From NCBI RefSeq assembly GCF_000721605.1, contig NZ_JOIZ01000011.1, positions 1 to 64,000 on the forward strand: a DNA stretch of 64,000 nt, read 5' to 3'. The translations under genes were made by a program, and so were the position numbers. Positions 1 to 12,640 of the stretch are shown here, one piece after another. The notes beneath the pieces were generated by a model. It was not told where the DNA came from. It was given only the letters and a program-made list of their open reading frames with translations, and searched no databases. The stretch comes from Streptomyces sp. NRRL S-37. GTDB taxonomy: Bacteria; Actinomycetota; Actinomycetes; Streptomycetales; Streptomycetaceae. Numbering within the stretch: the stretch's first letter is position 1; every line of letters starts with the position of its first letter.

Positions 1-1
1 G

Positions 2-337
2 CTGCACTGGACCCGCCGGATGATCGAGATCCGCAAGCAGAACCCGGCGTTCGGCCTCGGCTCCTACACCGAGCTGCCCTCCTCCAACCCGGCCGTGCTC
101 GCCTTCCTGCGCGAGTACGAGGACGACCTGGTGCTCTGCGTCAACAACTTCTCCCGCTTCTCCCAGCCCACCGAGCTGGACCTGCGCGAGTTCGACGGAC
201 GGCACCCGGTCGAGCTGTTCGGCGGGGTGCGCTTCCCGGCCGTCGGCGAACTGCCGTACCTGCTGACCCTCGGGGGCCACGGCTTCTACTGGTTCCGGCT
301 CACCCGAGTCGCGTCCCGCATCGGCCGACGACTGTGA
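2..337 (+). CDS. treS: Trehalose synthase, C-terminal end (partial)
   Basis: Only the last 111 residues lie in the window; the gene starts upstream of base 1. The sequence reads directly into the C-terminal beta-sandwich region of a GH13 enzyme that interconverts maltose and trehalose (residues like RRMIEIRKQNPAFGLGSY, then a strand-rich tail with LCVNNFSRFSQP). The identification rests on this tail plus the neighbours: maltokinase starts 28 bases downstream and glgB follows, the order of the actinobacterial GlgE pathway. TreS supplies maltose for phosphorylation by the next gene product. The maltosyltransferase GlgE would be expected just outside the window. Confidence 0.85.
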   Translation: MHWTRRMIEIRKQNPAFGLGSYTELPSSNPAVLAFLREYEDDLVLCVNNFSRFSQPTELDLREFDGRHPVELFGGVRFPAVGELPYLLTLGGHGFYWFRLTRVASRIGRRL

Positions 338-365
338 GCGTGTGCCGGGGAGAGGAGGCGTCACC

Positions 366-1724
366 ATGACGAAGACCGCGTTCCTGCGGCCGCGAAGCGC
401 GCCCGCCGAGCCCATGGAGTCGCTCACCGGGCTGTTGCGCGAGTGGCTGCCGCTGCAGCGCTGGTTCGCCGGCAAGGACCGGCCCGTCACCGACCTCGGT
501 GTGCTGTCGATGACGGAGCTGTTCCCGGGCTGTCTGCACATGCTGGTGCACGCCGGTCACGGAGGCGTGCCCGCTCCCGGCGGCACTCCCCCGGCCGGTG
601 ACTGCTACCAGCTCCTCCTCGGCGTACGGGAGCACCCCTCGCCGCGGCTCGGCAAGGCGCTCATCGGCAGGGTGGCGGACGGCCGGCTGGCCGGGCTGAC
701 GGTCTACGACGCCCTGCACGACCCGCGCGCCGCCCAGCTGCTCCTGGAGCGGCTGCGCCACCCCGGCACGGCGGGCCCGCTGCGGTTCGAGTGCGACGGG
801 TGCCGGCAGGTACCCGCCGGACTGGTGCCGCGCCTGATGACCGCCGAGCAGTCCAACTCCTCGCTGGTGTACGGCGACGAGTACATCCTGAAGGTGTTCC
901 GGCGCGTCCAGCCCGGTGTCAACCCGGATCTGGAGGTGCCCGGGGCGCTGGCCCGGCAGGGCTGCCGCCGGGTGCCCGCCCCGGTGGCCTGGCTGCGCAC
1001 CACGCACCCGTTCAACGCGACGCTCGGCGTGCTCCAGCCGTATCTGCGCGACGCCTCCGACGGCTGGACGCTGGCCCTCGAAGCGCTCGCCTCCGGTGAC
1101 GACTTCACCGCGCAGTCGCATGCGCTGGGCCGGGCCACGGCGGACGTGCACCTCGCGCTGTCCACGGCGTTCCCGATCGGCGCGCCCGGCGAGAACGGGC
1201 GGACGGCGGCGGCGATGACCGAGCGGCTGACCGCCGCGGCGCACGCCGTCCCCGCGCTCCAGCCGTTCGTGCCGGGGCTGCGGGCGGCCTTCGCCGCCCT
1301 GACCACCTGCGACGCCGGGCCGCCCGCCCAGCGCGTCCACGGCGACCTGCACCTGGGGCAGGTGCTGCGGGCGGGGCGCGAGTGGTTCGTCATCGACTTC
1401 GAGGGCGAGCCGTCCCGGCCGCTCTCCGAACGGCGCAGCGCCCACTCCCCCGTGCGGGACATCGCCGGGATGCTGCGCTCCTTCGACTACGCCGCCCGCC
1501 AGCGCCGCCCCTGGCGCCCGGAGTGGGCGCGCCGCTGCCGTGAGGCCTACTGCGCGGGCTACGCCGCCCGCGCCGGCTGGGACCCGCGCAAGAAGCACGG
1601 CCTGCTCCGCGCCTACGAGACGGACCGGGCCGTGTACGAGGTGCTGTACGAGGCCCGGCACCGACCCGACTGGCTGCCCGTACCCATGGCGGCGATCGAG
1701 CGCCTCGCCGTGAGAGGAGACTGA
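366..1724 (+). CDS. pep2: Maltokinase (Mak/Pep2)
   Basis: This 452-residue cytoplasmic kinase phosphorylates maltose to maltose-1-phosphate, the GlgE substrate. It has the aminoglycoside-phosphotransferase-like fold: HGDLHLGQ carries the catalytic Asp and [15 protein letters not shown] follows as the metal-binding segment. An upstream in-frame GTG at 342 is less likely than ATG 366, which has GGAGAGGAGG about eight bases before it. The gene lies 28 bases after treS and 4 bases before glgB, so the three are almost certainly one operon. Length and motifs match the family. Confidence 0.92.
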   Translation: MTKTAFLRPRSAPAEPMESLTGLLREWLPLQRWFAGKDRPVTDLGVLSMTELFPGCLHMLVHAGHGGVPAPGGTPPAGDCYQLLLGVREHPSPRLGKALIGRVADGRLAGLTVYDALHDPRAAQLLLERLRHPGTAGPLRFECDGCRQVPAGLVPRLMTAEQSNSSLVYGDEYILKVFRRVQPGVNPDLEVPGALARQGCRRVPAPVAWLRTTHPFNATLGVLQPYLRDASDGWTLALEALASGDDFTAQSHALGRATADVHLALSTAFPIGAPGENGRTAAAMTERLTAAAHAVPALQPFVPGLRAAFAALTTCDAGPPAQRVHGDLHLGQVLRAGREWFVIDFEGEPSRPLSERRSAHSPVRDIAGMLRSFDYAARQRRPWRPEWARRCREAYCAGYAARAGWDPRKKHGLLRAYETDRAVYEVLYEARHRPDWLPVPMAAIERLAVRGD

Positions 1725-1728
1725 AGCC

Positions 1729-3954
1729 GTGGCCCTGCGTGACACCCACCTTCCCGAGTCGGCCGGGCCCGTCCCGTCCGCCGCCGCGCCCCCCGGCGCC
1801 GCGCCCGCCCTCGACCCGGCCGACCGGGGGCGCCTGCTGGCGGGCGCCCACCACGATCCGCACGCGCTGCTCGGCGCCCATCCGGTGCCCGGCGGGATCG
1901 CCTTCCGGGCGCTGCGTCCCTTCGCCCGTGAGGTGTGCGTGGTCGTCGACGGCGCCCGCACCCCGCTGGTGTCGGAGGGCGACGGCCTGTTCTCCGGCGT
2001 GCTGCCGCTGGACGCGATCCCCGCGTACACGCTGACGGTGGCCTACGGCGACGACGAGGCCGTCGAGACGCACGACCCGTACCGGTTCCTGCCCGCCCTC
2101 GGCGAGTTCGACCTGCACCTGATCGGTGAGGGCCGGCACGAGGAGCTGTGGACGGCGCTCGGCGCGCACCCCATGACCCACCAGGGCGTCACCGGCACCC
2201 GCTTCACGGTGTGGGCGCCCAACGCGCAGGGGGTGAGGGTCGCCGCCGACTTCACCCACTGGGACGGCACGGCGTTCCCGATGCGCTCGCTGGGCTCGTC
2301 CGGGGTGTGGGAGCTGTTCCTGCCCGGTGTCGGTGAGGGCACCTGCTACAAGTTCGAGCTCTGCTCGCGCTACGGCCACCGGTTCCTCAAGGCCGACCCG
2401 ATGGCGCGGCGCACGGAGGCGCCGCCGAACACGGCGTCCGTCGTGACGGCCTCGCACTACGAGTGGGGCGACGCCGACTGGTTCGCGCGGCGGGCGGCGA
2501 CGCCCGTGCACGAGGCGCCGTTCTCCGTCTACGAGGTGCACCTGCCGTCCTGGCGGCCGGGACTGACGTACCGCGAACTCGCCGAACAGCTCCCGGCCTA
2601 CGTCAAGGACCTCGGCTTCACCCACGTGGAGCTGATGCCGGTCGCCGAGCACCCCTTCGGGCCGTCCTGGGGCTACCAGGTCACCGGGTTCTACGCGCCG
2701 ACCGCGCGCCTGGGCGCCCCGGACGACTTCAAGTACCTGGTCGACGCGCTGCACCGGGCCGGCATCGGCGTGATCATGGACTGGGTGCCGGCGCACTTCC
2801 CGAAGGACGACTGGGCGCTGGCCCGGTTCGACGGGGACCCGCTGTACGAGCCCGGGGACTCCCGGCGCGCGGAGCACCCCGACTGGGGGACGTACACCTT
2901 CGACTTCGCCCGTACCGAGGTGCGCAACTTCCTGGTCGCGAACGCCGTCTACTGGTGCCAGGAGTTCCACATCGACGGGCTGCGGGTGGACGCGGTGGCC
3001 TCCATGCTCTACCTGGACTACTCGCGCGAGGACGGCGGCTGGGAGCCGAACGCGTACGGCGGCCGGGAGGACCTGGCGGCGATGGCGTTCCTCCAGGAGA
3101 TGAACGCCACCGTCTACCGGCGCTGCCCCGGGGTGGTGACCATCGCGGAGGAGTCCACGGCGTGGGGCGGGGTGACCCGGCCCACCGACACCGGCGGCCT
3201 CGGGTTCGGCTTCAAGTGGAACATGGGCTGGATGCACGACTCGCTGGAGTACGTCTCCCACGAGCCGGTGCACCGCAAGTACCACCACCACGAGATGACG
3301 TTCGCGATGGTGTACGCCTACAGCGAGAACTACGTGCTGCCCGTCTCGCACGACGAGGTGGTGCACGGCAAGCAGGCGCTGGTGTCGAAGATGCCGGGCG
3401 ACTGGTGGCAGCGGCGGGCGAACGTGCGGGCCTACCTCGGTTTCATGTGGGCCCACCCCGGCAAGCAACTGCTGTTCATGGGGCAGGAGTTCGCGCAGGG
3501 CGCCGAGTGGTCCGAGAAGACCGGACCGGAGTGGTGGCTGCTCGACGACGGGTACCACTCCGCGGGCGACCACCGCGGGGTGCGGGACCTGGTGCGCGAC
3601 CTCAACACCCGCTACCGGGCGACCCCGGCGCTGTGGCAGCGCGACACCGACCCGTCCGGCTTCCGCTGGGTGGCGGTCGACGCGGCCGACGACAACGTCT
3701 TCGCGTTCCTGCGGTACGACGCCGGGGGCCGGCCGCTGCTCGCGGTGTCGAACTTCTCCCCCGTGGTCCGGCACGACTACGCCCTCGGCGTCGGTGACGA
3801 CGTCGTCGCCTGGCAGGAGGTCCTCAACACCGACGCCGCGCACTACGGCGGCGGGGACGTCACGAACCCGGATCCGGTCAAGCCCGAGGACGGCACCGTA
3901 CGGCTCACGCTGCCGCCGCTCGCGACGATGTGGCTGGCACCGGCCGTCCTGTGA
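1729..3954 (+). CDS. glgB: 1,4-alpha-glucan branching enzyme
   Basis: This 741-residue GH13 enzyme introduces alpha-1,6 branches into the linear glucan made by GlgE. It has an N-terminal carbohydrate-binding module, a second beta-domain (about residues 135-240), the catalytic barrel and a C-terminal beta-domain. The expected nucleophile is Asp421 in [11 protein letters not shown] and the acid/base Glu474 in TIAEES, a spacing of 53 as in E. coli Glg[12 protein letters not shown] holds the conserved His-Asp. The GTG start at 1729 is preceded by GAGAGGAGA. It closes the treS-pep2-glgB operon. The N-terminal 30 residues are Pro/Ala-rich and not conserved in the family. Confidence 0.95.
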   Translation: MALRDTHLPESAGPVPSAAAPPGAAPALDPADRGRLLAGAHHDPHALLGAHPVPGGIAFRALRPFAREVCVVVDGARTPLVSEGDGLFSGVLPLDAIPAYTLTVAYGDDEAVETHDPYRFLPALGEFDLHLIGEGRHEELWTALGAHPMTHQGVTGTRFTVWAPNAQGVRVAADFTHWDGTAFPMRSLGSSGVWELFLPGVGEGTCYKFELCSRYGHRFLKADPMARRTEAPPNTASVVTASHYEWGDADWFARRAATPVHEAPFSVYEVHLPSWRPGLTYRELAEQLPAYVKDLGFTHVELMPVAEHPFGPSWGYQVTGFYAPTARLGAPDDFKYLVDALHRAGIGVIMDWVPAHFPKDDWALARFDGDPLYEPGDSRRAEHPDWGTYTFDFARTEVRNFLVANAVYWCQEFHIDGLRVDAVASMLYLDYSREDGGWEPNAYGGREDLAAMAFLQEMNATVYRRCPGVVTIAEESTAWGGVTRPTDTGGLGFGFKWNMGWMHDSLEYVSHEPVHRKYHHHEMTFAMVYAYSENYVLPVSHDEVVHGKQALVSKMPGDWWQRRANVRAYLGFMWAHPGKQLLFMGQEFAQGAEWSEKTGPEWWLLDDGYHSAGDHRGVRDLVRDLNTRYRATPALWQRDTDPSGFRWVAVDAADDNVFAFLRYDAGGRPLLAVSNFSPVVRHDYALGVGDDVVAWQEVLNTDAAHYGGGDVTNPDPVKPEDGTVRLTLPPLATMWLAPAVL

Positions 3955-4060
3955 GAGTCCGGCCGCGCCGCCAGGTGTCCGAGGCCCTCACCGGGGCATT
4001 CGGGGTCGTACGGCCGAGGGCTTCTCGGCGTCACGGCAGGTCACAGAAGGGCGGCACCAA

Positions 4061-5179
4061 GTGCGCACCGTCGGAGTGGAGGAGGAGCTCCTCCTGGTCG
4101 ATCCGGAGAGCGGCGAACCACGGGCGATGTCCGCGGCGGTACTCGCCCGCGCCGCCCGGGACGGCGCGGAACAGGACGTCTTCGAGAAGGAACTGCACGA
4201 GCAGATGCTGGAGTTCGCCACGCATCCGCAGTCCTCGATGGAGAGCCTGCACGCGGAGATCGTCCGCTGCCGCGAGGAGGCCGCCGGGCACGCCGGGAAG
4301 ATCGGCTGCACCGTCGCCGCCCTCGCCACCTCGCCGCTGCCGGTCAGTCCGGCCATCGGCGTCAACCGGCGCTACCGGTGGATGGAGGAGCAGTACGGCA
4401 TCGCCACCCGGGAACAGCTCGTCATGGGCTGCCACGTCCATGTGTCCGTGGAGTCCGACGAGGAGGGCGTCGGGGTCGTGGACCGGCTGCGCCCCTGGCT
4501 GACGGTGCTGGCGGCGCTGAGCGCGAACTCTCCGTTCTGGCAGGGCAAGGAGACGGGGTACAACAGCTACCGCAGCCGGGTCTGGCAGCGCTGGCCGTCC
4601 GCCGGTCCGACCGAGACGTTCGGCTCGGCCGAGCGCTACCACCGGCGGGTCGCCGACATGGTGGCCACCGGCGTCATCCTCGACGAGAAGATGGCCTACT
4701 TCGACGCCCGGCTGTCCGAGCGGTACCCGACGGTGGAGATCCGCGTCTCCGACGTCTGTCTGCACGCGGAGACGGCGGCGCTGATCGCCACCCTCACCCG
4801 TGCGCTGGTGGAGACCGCGGCACGCGAGTGGCGGGCCGGCCGGGAACCGGTGGACCCCGGCGTCAGCCTGCTCCGGCTGGCCGCCTGGCAGGCGGCCCGG
4901 GCGGGACTGACGGGCGAGCTGCTCCACCCGGAGACCATGCGTCGCGCGCCGGCCGAGACGGTCGTGCGCGCCCTCCTCGACCACACCACCGAGGCCCTGG
5001 AGGCCACCGGCGACCTGGAGCGCGCCCGCGAGGGCTGCGCCCGGCTGCTGCGCGACGGCAACGGGGCGCAGGTGCAGCGCGCCCTGCTGGAACGCACGGG
5101 GAGCCTGCGGGAGGTCGTCACGGAGTGCGTACGGCACACCCAGGGGGCGGGGCGTACACGGTCCGCTTCCCGCGGGTAG
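4061..5179 (+). CDS. ybdK: YbdK-type carboxylate-amine ligase (GCS2 family)
   Basis: This 372-residue protein, the same length as E. coli YbdK, starts VRTVGVEEELLLVD, the conserved opening of the family. YbdK enzymes are weak glutamate-cysteine ligases whose physiological substrate is unclear. The catalytic region shows VEEE near residue 6, a CHVHVS-like motif and a conserved EIRVSD segment. GTG 4061 is chosen because the family motif begins immediately after it; the frame is open much further upstream but that part has no homology. It lies 106 bases after glgB and may be read from its own promoter. Confidence 0.88.
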   Translation: MRTVGVEEELLLVDPESGEPRAMSAAVLARAARDGAEQDVFEKELHEQMLEFATHPQSSMESLHAEIVRCREEAAGHAGKIGCTVAALATSPLPVSPAIGVNRRYRWMEEQYGIATREQLVMGCHVHVSVESDEEGVGVVDRLRPWLTVLAALSANSPFWQGKETGYNSYRSRVWQRWPSAGPTETFGSAERYHRRVADMVATGVILDEKMAYFDARLSERYPTVEIRVSDVCLHAETAALIATLTRALVETAAREWRAGREPVDPGVSLLRLAAWQAARAGLTGELLHPETMRRAPAETVVRALLDHTTEALEATGDLERAREGCARLLRDGNGAQVQRALLERTGSLREVVTECVRHTQGAGRTRSASRG

Positions 5180-5185
5180 GGGGCG

Positions 5186-5419
5186 TCAGACGATGAGGAT
5201 GATGGCGTAGACCAGGAAGAACGCCGCGATCAGTGCCACGAGGACGAGGATCGCGGTCATCGGGCCCTTGGACCAGCCCTTGGCGGGGTTGTGCGTCTCC
5301 CGGGGGCCCGCCTCGGGCATGCTGCTCTCCGCGGGCGGGGTCTCGCCCGGGGGGACGCCGCCGCCCGGTTCGAGGCCTGTGCTGCGTTCCGGATCGGGAT
5401 CTGGGTTGACGTAACTCAT
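5186..5419 (-). CDS. DUF6480 small membrane protein
   Basis: This 77-residue protein has a Pro/Gly-rich cytoplasmic half (PDPDPERSTGLEPGGGVPPGETPPAE) followed by NPAKGWSKGP and one C-terminal transmembrane helix (about residues 53-75, ending VYAIILIV). The arrangement and motif match the actinobacterial DUF6480 family; function is unknown. It is convergent with the YbdK gene, leaving 6 bases between the stop codons, and divergent from the acyl-CoA synthetase. The reading frame continues upstream on this strand but the family start MSYVNPDPDP fixes the start. Confidence 0.85.
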   Translation of the reverse strand: MSYVNPDPDPERSTGLEPGGGVPPGETPPAESSMPEAGPRETHNPAKGWSKGPMTAILVLVALIAAFFLVYAIILIV

Positions 5420-5572
5420 GCCGTCCGGGTCCCCCGAAAGCGCCGAGATCATCAGTGCGGACACACTTGTCGCGATCCCGGCGCGCGGGCGCTCCGGCTC
5501 GGCTACATTCAGGCACCGCCGATGACGGTGCCCATCGGCCGAGTCACCGTCCGTACACGTCAGGAGCAGTGC

Positions 5573-7477
5573 ATGCGCGACCTCGCTCTCGCTCCCCCGT
5601 CCGCCTCGCCCCTGGCCGGCGGCCTCGCCGACAGCCTCTTCGAGACGGCGGCCGAGAGCCCCGCCCTGCCGATGCTCGCCCACCGCGCCGGCCCGGCCTC
5701 CGTCACCTGGGAGCGGATCACCGCCCTCGAGTTCCGCGACCAGGTGGTCGCCCTGGCCAAGGGCCTGGTGGCGTCCGGGATCTCGCCCGGCGCGCGGGTG
5801 GCGATCATGGCGCGCACCCGCTACGAGTGGACCCTCCTGGGCCACGCCCTGTGGACGGTGGGCGCCGAGGTCGTGCCCATCTACCCGACCTCCTCGCGCG
5901 AGCAGGTGGAGTGGATCCTGCGGGACTCCGGCTGTGCGGCCGTGCTGGTGGAGGACGAGCAGGGCGTGATGACCGTCGGGTCCGTGTGCGCCGCGCTGCC
6001 GGCGCTGCGGCACGTGTGGCAGCTGGACGCGGGCGCGCTGGACCAGTTGGCGGCGCGCGGCGAGTTCATCCCGGCGGCCACGGTCGACTCGATGCGCCGC
6101 ATCGTCCTGCCGGACTCCACGGCGGTCGTCGCCTACACCTCCGGCACGTCCGGCCACGCCATGGGCTGCGCGCTGAGCCACCGCGGCCTGGCCTTCATGA
6201 GCGACACCCTGCTGGCGGGCTGGGGCCACGTCGCGGCGCCCCCCGGCGAGCAGGCCGCCGTCCTCGCCTTCCTGCCCTTCTCCCACGTCTACGGTCTGAT
6301 GATCCAGGTGCTGTGCGTGCGCGGCGGGCTGCTGATGGGGCACGAACCCGACATCGGCGCGGAGTCCCTGTCCTCGGCCCTGCGCACCTTCCGGCCCACC
6401 TATCTGTACGCCGTCCCGTCGCTGCTGGAGAAGATCTACAAGAACTTCCTGCGCTCGGCACAGCTCTCGGGCCGCGGCGCCCTGTTCGAGCGGGCGGCCG
6501 GCACGGCACAGGACTTCGCCGCCGCGCTGGAGCGGCAGCGGCTGGGCCTGGGCTCCGGGCCGGGCCTCGACCTGCGGCTGCAGCACGCCCTGTACGAGCG
6601 CACGGTCTACCGCAGGCTGCGGGCCACGCTGGGCGGCCGGGTGCTGCGGGGCACCTCCGGGGGGTCGACGCTCCACCGCGACCTCTCCCTCTTCTACGAG
6701 GGGATCGGCGTCTACATCCACGACGGCTACGGGCTCACCGAGACCAGCGGCGGGATCACGATGCAGCCGTTCGGGCGGGAGAAGTCCGGCACCGTGGGAC
6801 AGGCGCTGCCGGGCACCGGGATACGGGTGGCCGACGACGGGGAGATCCTGGTGCGCGGGCCGTCGGTGTTCCAGGGGTACGTGGGTGACGAGGCCGCCAC
6901 CCGGGCGGTGCTGCGCGGCGGCTGGCTGGCCACGGGTGATCTGGGCCGGCTGGACGCCGAGGGCTATCTCACGATCACCGGCCGCAAGAAGGACATCATC
7001 ATCACGAGCAGCGGCAAGAGCGTGGCGCCGGCGGCCCTGGAGCAGCGGCTGCGGATGCACCCGCTGGTCCACCAGGCCGTCGTCGTGGGCGACAACCGGC
7101 CGTGTGTGGGTGCCCTGATCACGCTGGACCCGGAGTTCGTCAACGACTGGCGGGCCGCGCTGTCCCTGCCGGGCGACGCGCCGGCCCGGGAGGCGCGGGA
7201 GGAGAACGCGCTGCGCGAGGAGATCGCGCGGGCGGTCGCCGCGGCCAACAGCAGCGTGTCGCGCTCGGAGTCGATCCGGGTGTTCCGGGTGCTGCCCGAG
7301 CCGTTCGACGTGACCAACGGGCTGCTGACGCCGTCGATGAAGCTGCGCCGGGACGAGATCGTGCGGCACTACGCGCTGGAGATCGACGCGATGTACCACT
7401 CCCGGACGCGCCCGGGACGGACACCGGCCGTGGACGAGTCGTACGCCTGGGACGACTCCGACGACGTCTTCCGCTGA
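5573..7477 (+). CDS. Long-chain fatty acid--CoA ligase (AMP-forming)
   Basis: This 634-residue acyl-adenylate-forming enzyme should activate fatty acids with ATP and CoA. The C-terminal signature TGDLGRLDAEGYLTITGRKKDIIITSSGK and the late Lys in LLTPSMKLRRDEI are intact, as is DGYGLTETSGG. The phosphate-binding loop, normally TSGTTGxPKG, reads TSGTSGHAMG, so the conserved Pro and Lys are replaced by Ala and Met. ATG 5573 has CAGGAG six bases upstream; an in-frame ATG at 5523 lacks a good ribosome site. It stands alone, divergent from the DUF6480 gene. Activity cannot be judged from sequence because of the altered loop. Confidence 0.88.
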   Translation: MRDLALAPPSASPLAGGLADSLFETAAESPALPMLAHRAGPASVTWERITALEFRDQVVALAKGLVASGISPGARVAIMARTRYEWTLLGHALWTVGAEVVPIYPTSSREQVEWILRDSGCAAVLVEDEQGVMTVGSVCAALPALRHVWQLDAGALDQLAARGEFIPAATVDSMRRIVLPDSTAVVAYTSGTSGHAMGCALSHRGLAFMSDTLLAGWGHVAAPPGEQAAVLAFLPFSHVYGLMIQVLCVRGGLLMGHEPDIGAESLSSALRTFRPTYLYAVPSLLEKIYKNFLRSAQLSGRGALFERAAGTAQDFAAALERQRLGLGSGPGLDLRLQHALYERTVYRRLRATLGGRVLRGTSGGSTLHRDLSLFYEGIGVYIHDGYGLTETSGGITMQPFGREKSGTVGQALPGTGIRVADDGEILVRGPSVFQGYVGDEAATRAVLRGGWLATGDLGRLDAEGYLTITGRKKDIIITSSGKSVAPAALEQRLRMHPLVHQAVVVGDNRPCVGALITLDPEFVNDWRAALSLPGDAPAREAREENALREEIARAVAAANSSVSRSESIRVFRVLPEPFDVTNGLLTPSMKLRRDEIVRHYALEIDAMYHSRTRPGRTPAVDESYAWDDSDDVFR

Positions 7478-7753
7478 CCGCCCGGGGGCCGGGACCTGTC
7501 CGGTCCTCCCCGCCGTCCGCCCCCGCGCGCGCCCGGTCCGGGCGTGGACGAAGCGTGCGGCCGCACGGCGCCGGGCGTCGCGGGGCGGGCGTCGTCGGGC
7601 AGGTTCCCGAACCGTTTCCGGCCGGTGACGGGTTTGTCACCGGCCGGGCACGGGCATGCGGGCGCGTAGGCTCCGCCCGCACGGGAACCCGCGGTTCGAG
7701 GGGGCGCAGACACGAGGACGACCGCCCCGCGACGACGGGGCCTGGAAGGCGAG

Positions 7754-8188
7754 ATGGCACGCGAGCCGCATAGGGACAGGACACTGGCTGCCGAGGACAT
7801 CACGAGCCGCACCGCCAGCTTCCCGGGGGAGCTGCACGATGTGACGGACGCACGCCTGGTCGCGGAGGAGTTCCTCTTCGACCTGGCCCGTGCGTCCGCA
7901 CCGTCGGCTCCGGAACACTGGGACGACATACTCCTGGTGGTCACGGAGCTGGCCGCCAACGCGGTGCAGTACGCGCCGGGCCCGTTCCAGCTCCGTCTGC
8001 GCAGAACGTTCGACGGGGTGCACGTGGTGATGCACGACACCAGCACCACCGAGCCCTCCCCTCGGCCCTTCCACCCCCACCGCGGCGGCGGCGGGATCGG
8101 CTGGCACCTGATCCACACGCTGTGCGACCAGGTCAGCGTCGTCAGCGACGACCACGGCAAGGACATCCACGTCTTCCTGCCCTGGTGA
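7754..8188 (+). CDS. RsbW-like ATP-binding protein (HATPase_c_2)
   Basis: This 144-residue single-domain GHKL ATPase is typical of the many anti-sigma/switch-kinase homologues of Streptomyces. The N-box is ELAANAVQYAPGPF, the G1-like segment VVMHDTST and the G2 segment GGGIGWHLIHTLC. In characterised relatives such proteins bind a sigma factor or phosphorylate a STAS antagonist; the partner here is not evident. GAAGGCGAG lies just before ATG 7754. A GTTT-N16-GGGCAT sequence (7632-7657) resembles a SigB-type promoter with one mismatch, too weak to list separately. Confidence 0.85.
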   Translation: MAREPHRDRTLAAEDITSRTASFPGELHDVTDARLVAEEFLFDLARASAPSAPEHWDDILLVVTELAANAVQYAPGPFQLRLRRTFDGVHVVMHDTSTTEPSPRPFHPHRGGGGIGWHLIHTLCDQVSVVSDDHGKDIHVFLPW

Positions 8189-8262
8189 ACCGGGGCCGGC
8201 GCGTCACGCGGGGGGCCGGCCGTGTCCCGTGGTGCGGCCCCCGGCGTCCCGGCGCGCGGTGT

Positions 8263-8634
8263 TCACCCGGTGGGGCTCTCGCGCGCCGGCAGCCGGTGAT
8301 AGTAGTCACCGACCGCGGTGAGATAGGCGGGATCCATGGTCTCGCTGTCGGTGCGGAACCGGGGCGCCGCCTTCACCTCGGCTCTGGTGCAGGCCAGCGT
8401 CACCTGGCGTTCCCCCGCGTGGACGGCCGCGACGACGCCGACCGGCACCAGAAGGCTGCTGCCGAACACCCACACCCCGGTGTCGACGACGAGGTGCCGC
8501 ATGCCGTGGTGGTCGGCCTGCCGGTCCACATGGCCGATGGTGCCGTCGCTCGCCACGACGGTGTAGTCCGTGAGGTCCTGTCCCTGGACCTGGCCCAGGT
8601 CCGGCGCGTACGACCAGATGCTGTCGATGGGCAC
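8263..8634 (-). CDS. PRC-barrel domain protein
   Basis: This 123-residue protein has an N-terminal PRC-barrel (about residues 10-80: YTVVASDGTIGHVDRQADHHGMRHLVVDTG), a beta-rich fold found in ribosome-maturation and photosynthetic proteins and in many stress-induced Streptomyces proteins of unknown role. The C-terminal tail (DSETMDPAYLTAVGDYYHRL) looks like the short charged tail common in these proteins. The GTG start at 8634 is chosen from GGGGAGG nine bases upstream. A good SigB-type promoter lies at 8696-8720, about 55 bases before the start, suggesting stress induction. Confidence 0.8.
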   Translation of the reverse strand: MPIDSIWSYAPDLGQVQGQDLTDYTVVASDGTIGHVDRQADHHGMRHLVVDTGVWVFGSSLLVPVGVVAAVHAGERQVTLACTRAEVKAAPRFRTDSETMDPAYLTAVGDYYHRLPARESPTG

Positions 8635-8695
8635 TGCTCCTTGCCTCCCCGATGACGACGGATCCCCTGGGCGTCGCCCAGCTCCACAGCAGCAG

Positions 8696-8720
8696 ATACC
8701 CGTCAGGCGCGCGCGCATTC
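8696..8720 (-). promoter_or_regulatory. SigB-type promoter of the PRC-barrel gene
   Basis: On the minus strand GAAT is followed after 15 bases by GGGTAT, fitting the GNNT-N14-16-GGGTAC/T pattern reported for S. coelicolor SigB promoters. The predicted transcript start would be about 55 bases before the GTG at 8634. The gap 8635-8965 otherwise holds only this and the forward promoter of the hybrid kinase. Confidence 0.6.
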
Positions 8721-8859
8721 GAAAGGCGCGGACCGGAACCGCGCGCCGGCGCCACGAGACCTCACGCGCCGCGGGAAACTCGAACAAGTACCCCTCATGG
8801 GCCGGGACATGCACGCGATCCCGGATTTTCCCGGATCGATTCCCGCGGCGGTGCCGCGC

Positions 8860-8889
8860 TTTGTTCCGCACCCGCGACGTGGGTTAGCC
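8860..8889 (+). promoter_or_regulatory. Vegetative-type promoter of the hybrid kinase gene
   Basis: TTGTTC and TAGCCT are separated by 18 bases, an acceptable -35/-10 pair, giving a leader of about 70 bases before ATG 8966. It lies in a locally AT-richer part of the divergent intergenic region. Confidence 0.4.
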
Positions 8890-8965
8890 TTCGGCGTATT
8901 TTCTCGTCGCGCACATCCGTGAACAGCGGAAACGCGCACTGACGCTGGCCGGAACGAGGGTGCGC

Positions 8966-12636
<3,671 letters not shown>

Positions 12637-12640
<4 letters not shown>

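Noticed and set aside
7632..7657. GTTT-N16-GGGCAT before the RsbW-like gene
   Set aside because: One mismatch in the -10 and no second line of support, so mentioned only in the gene entry.
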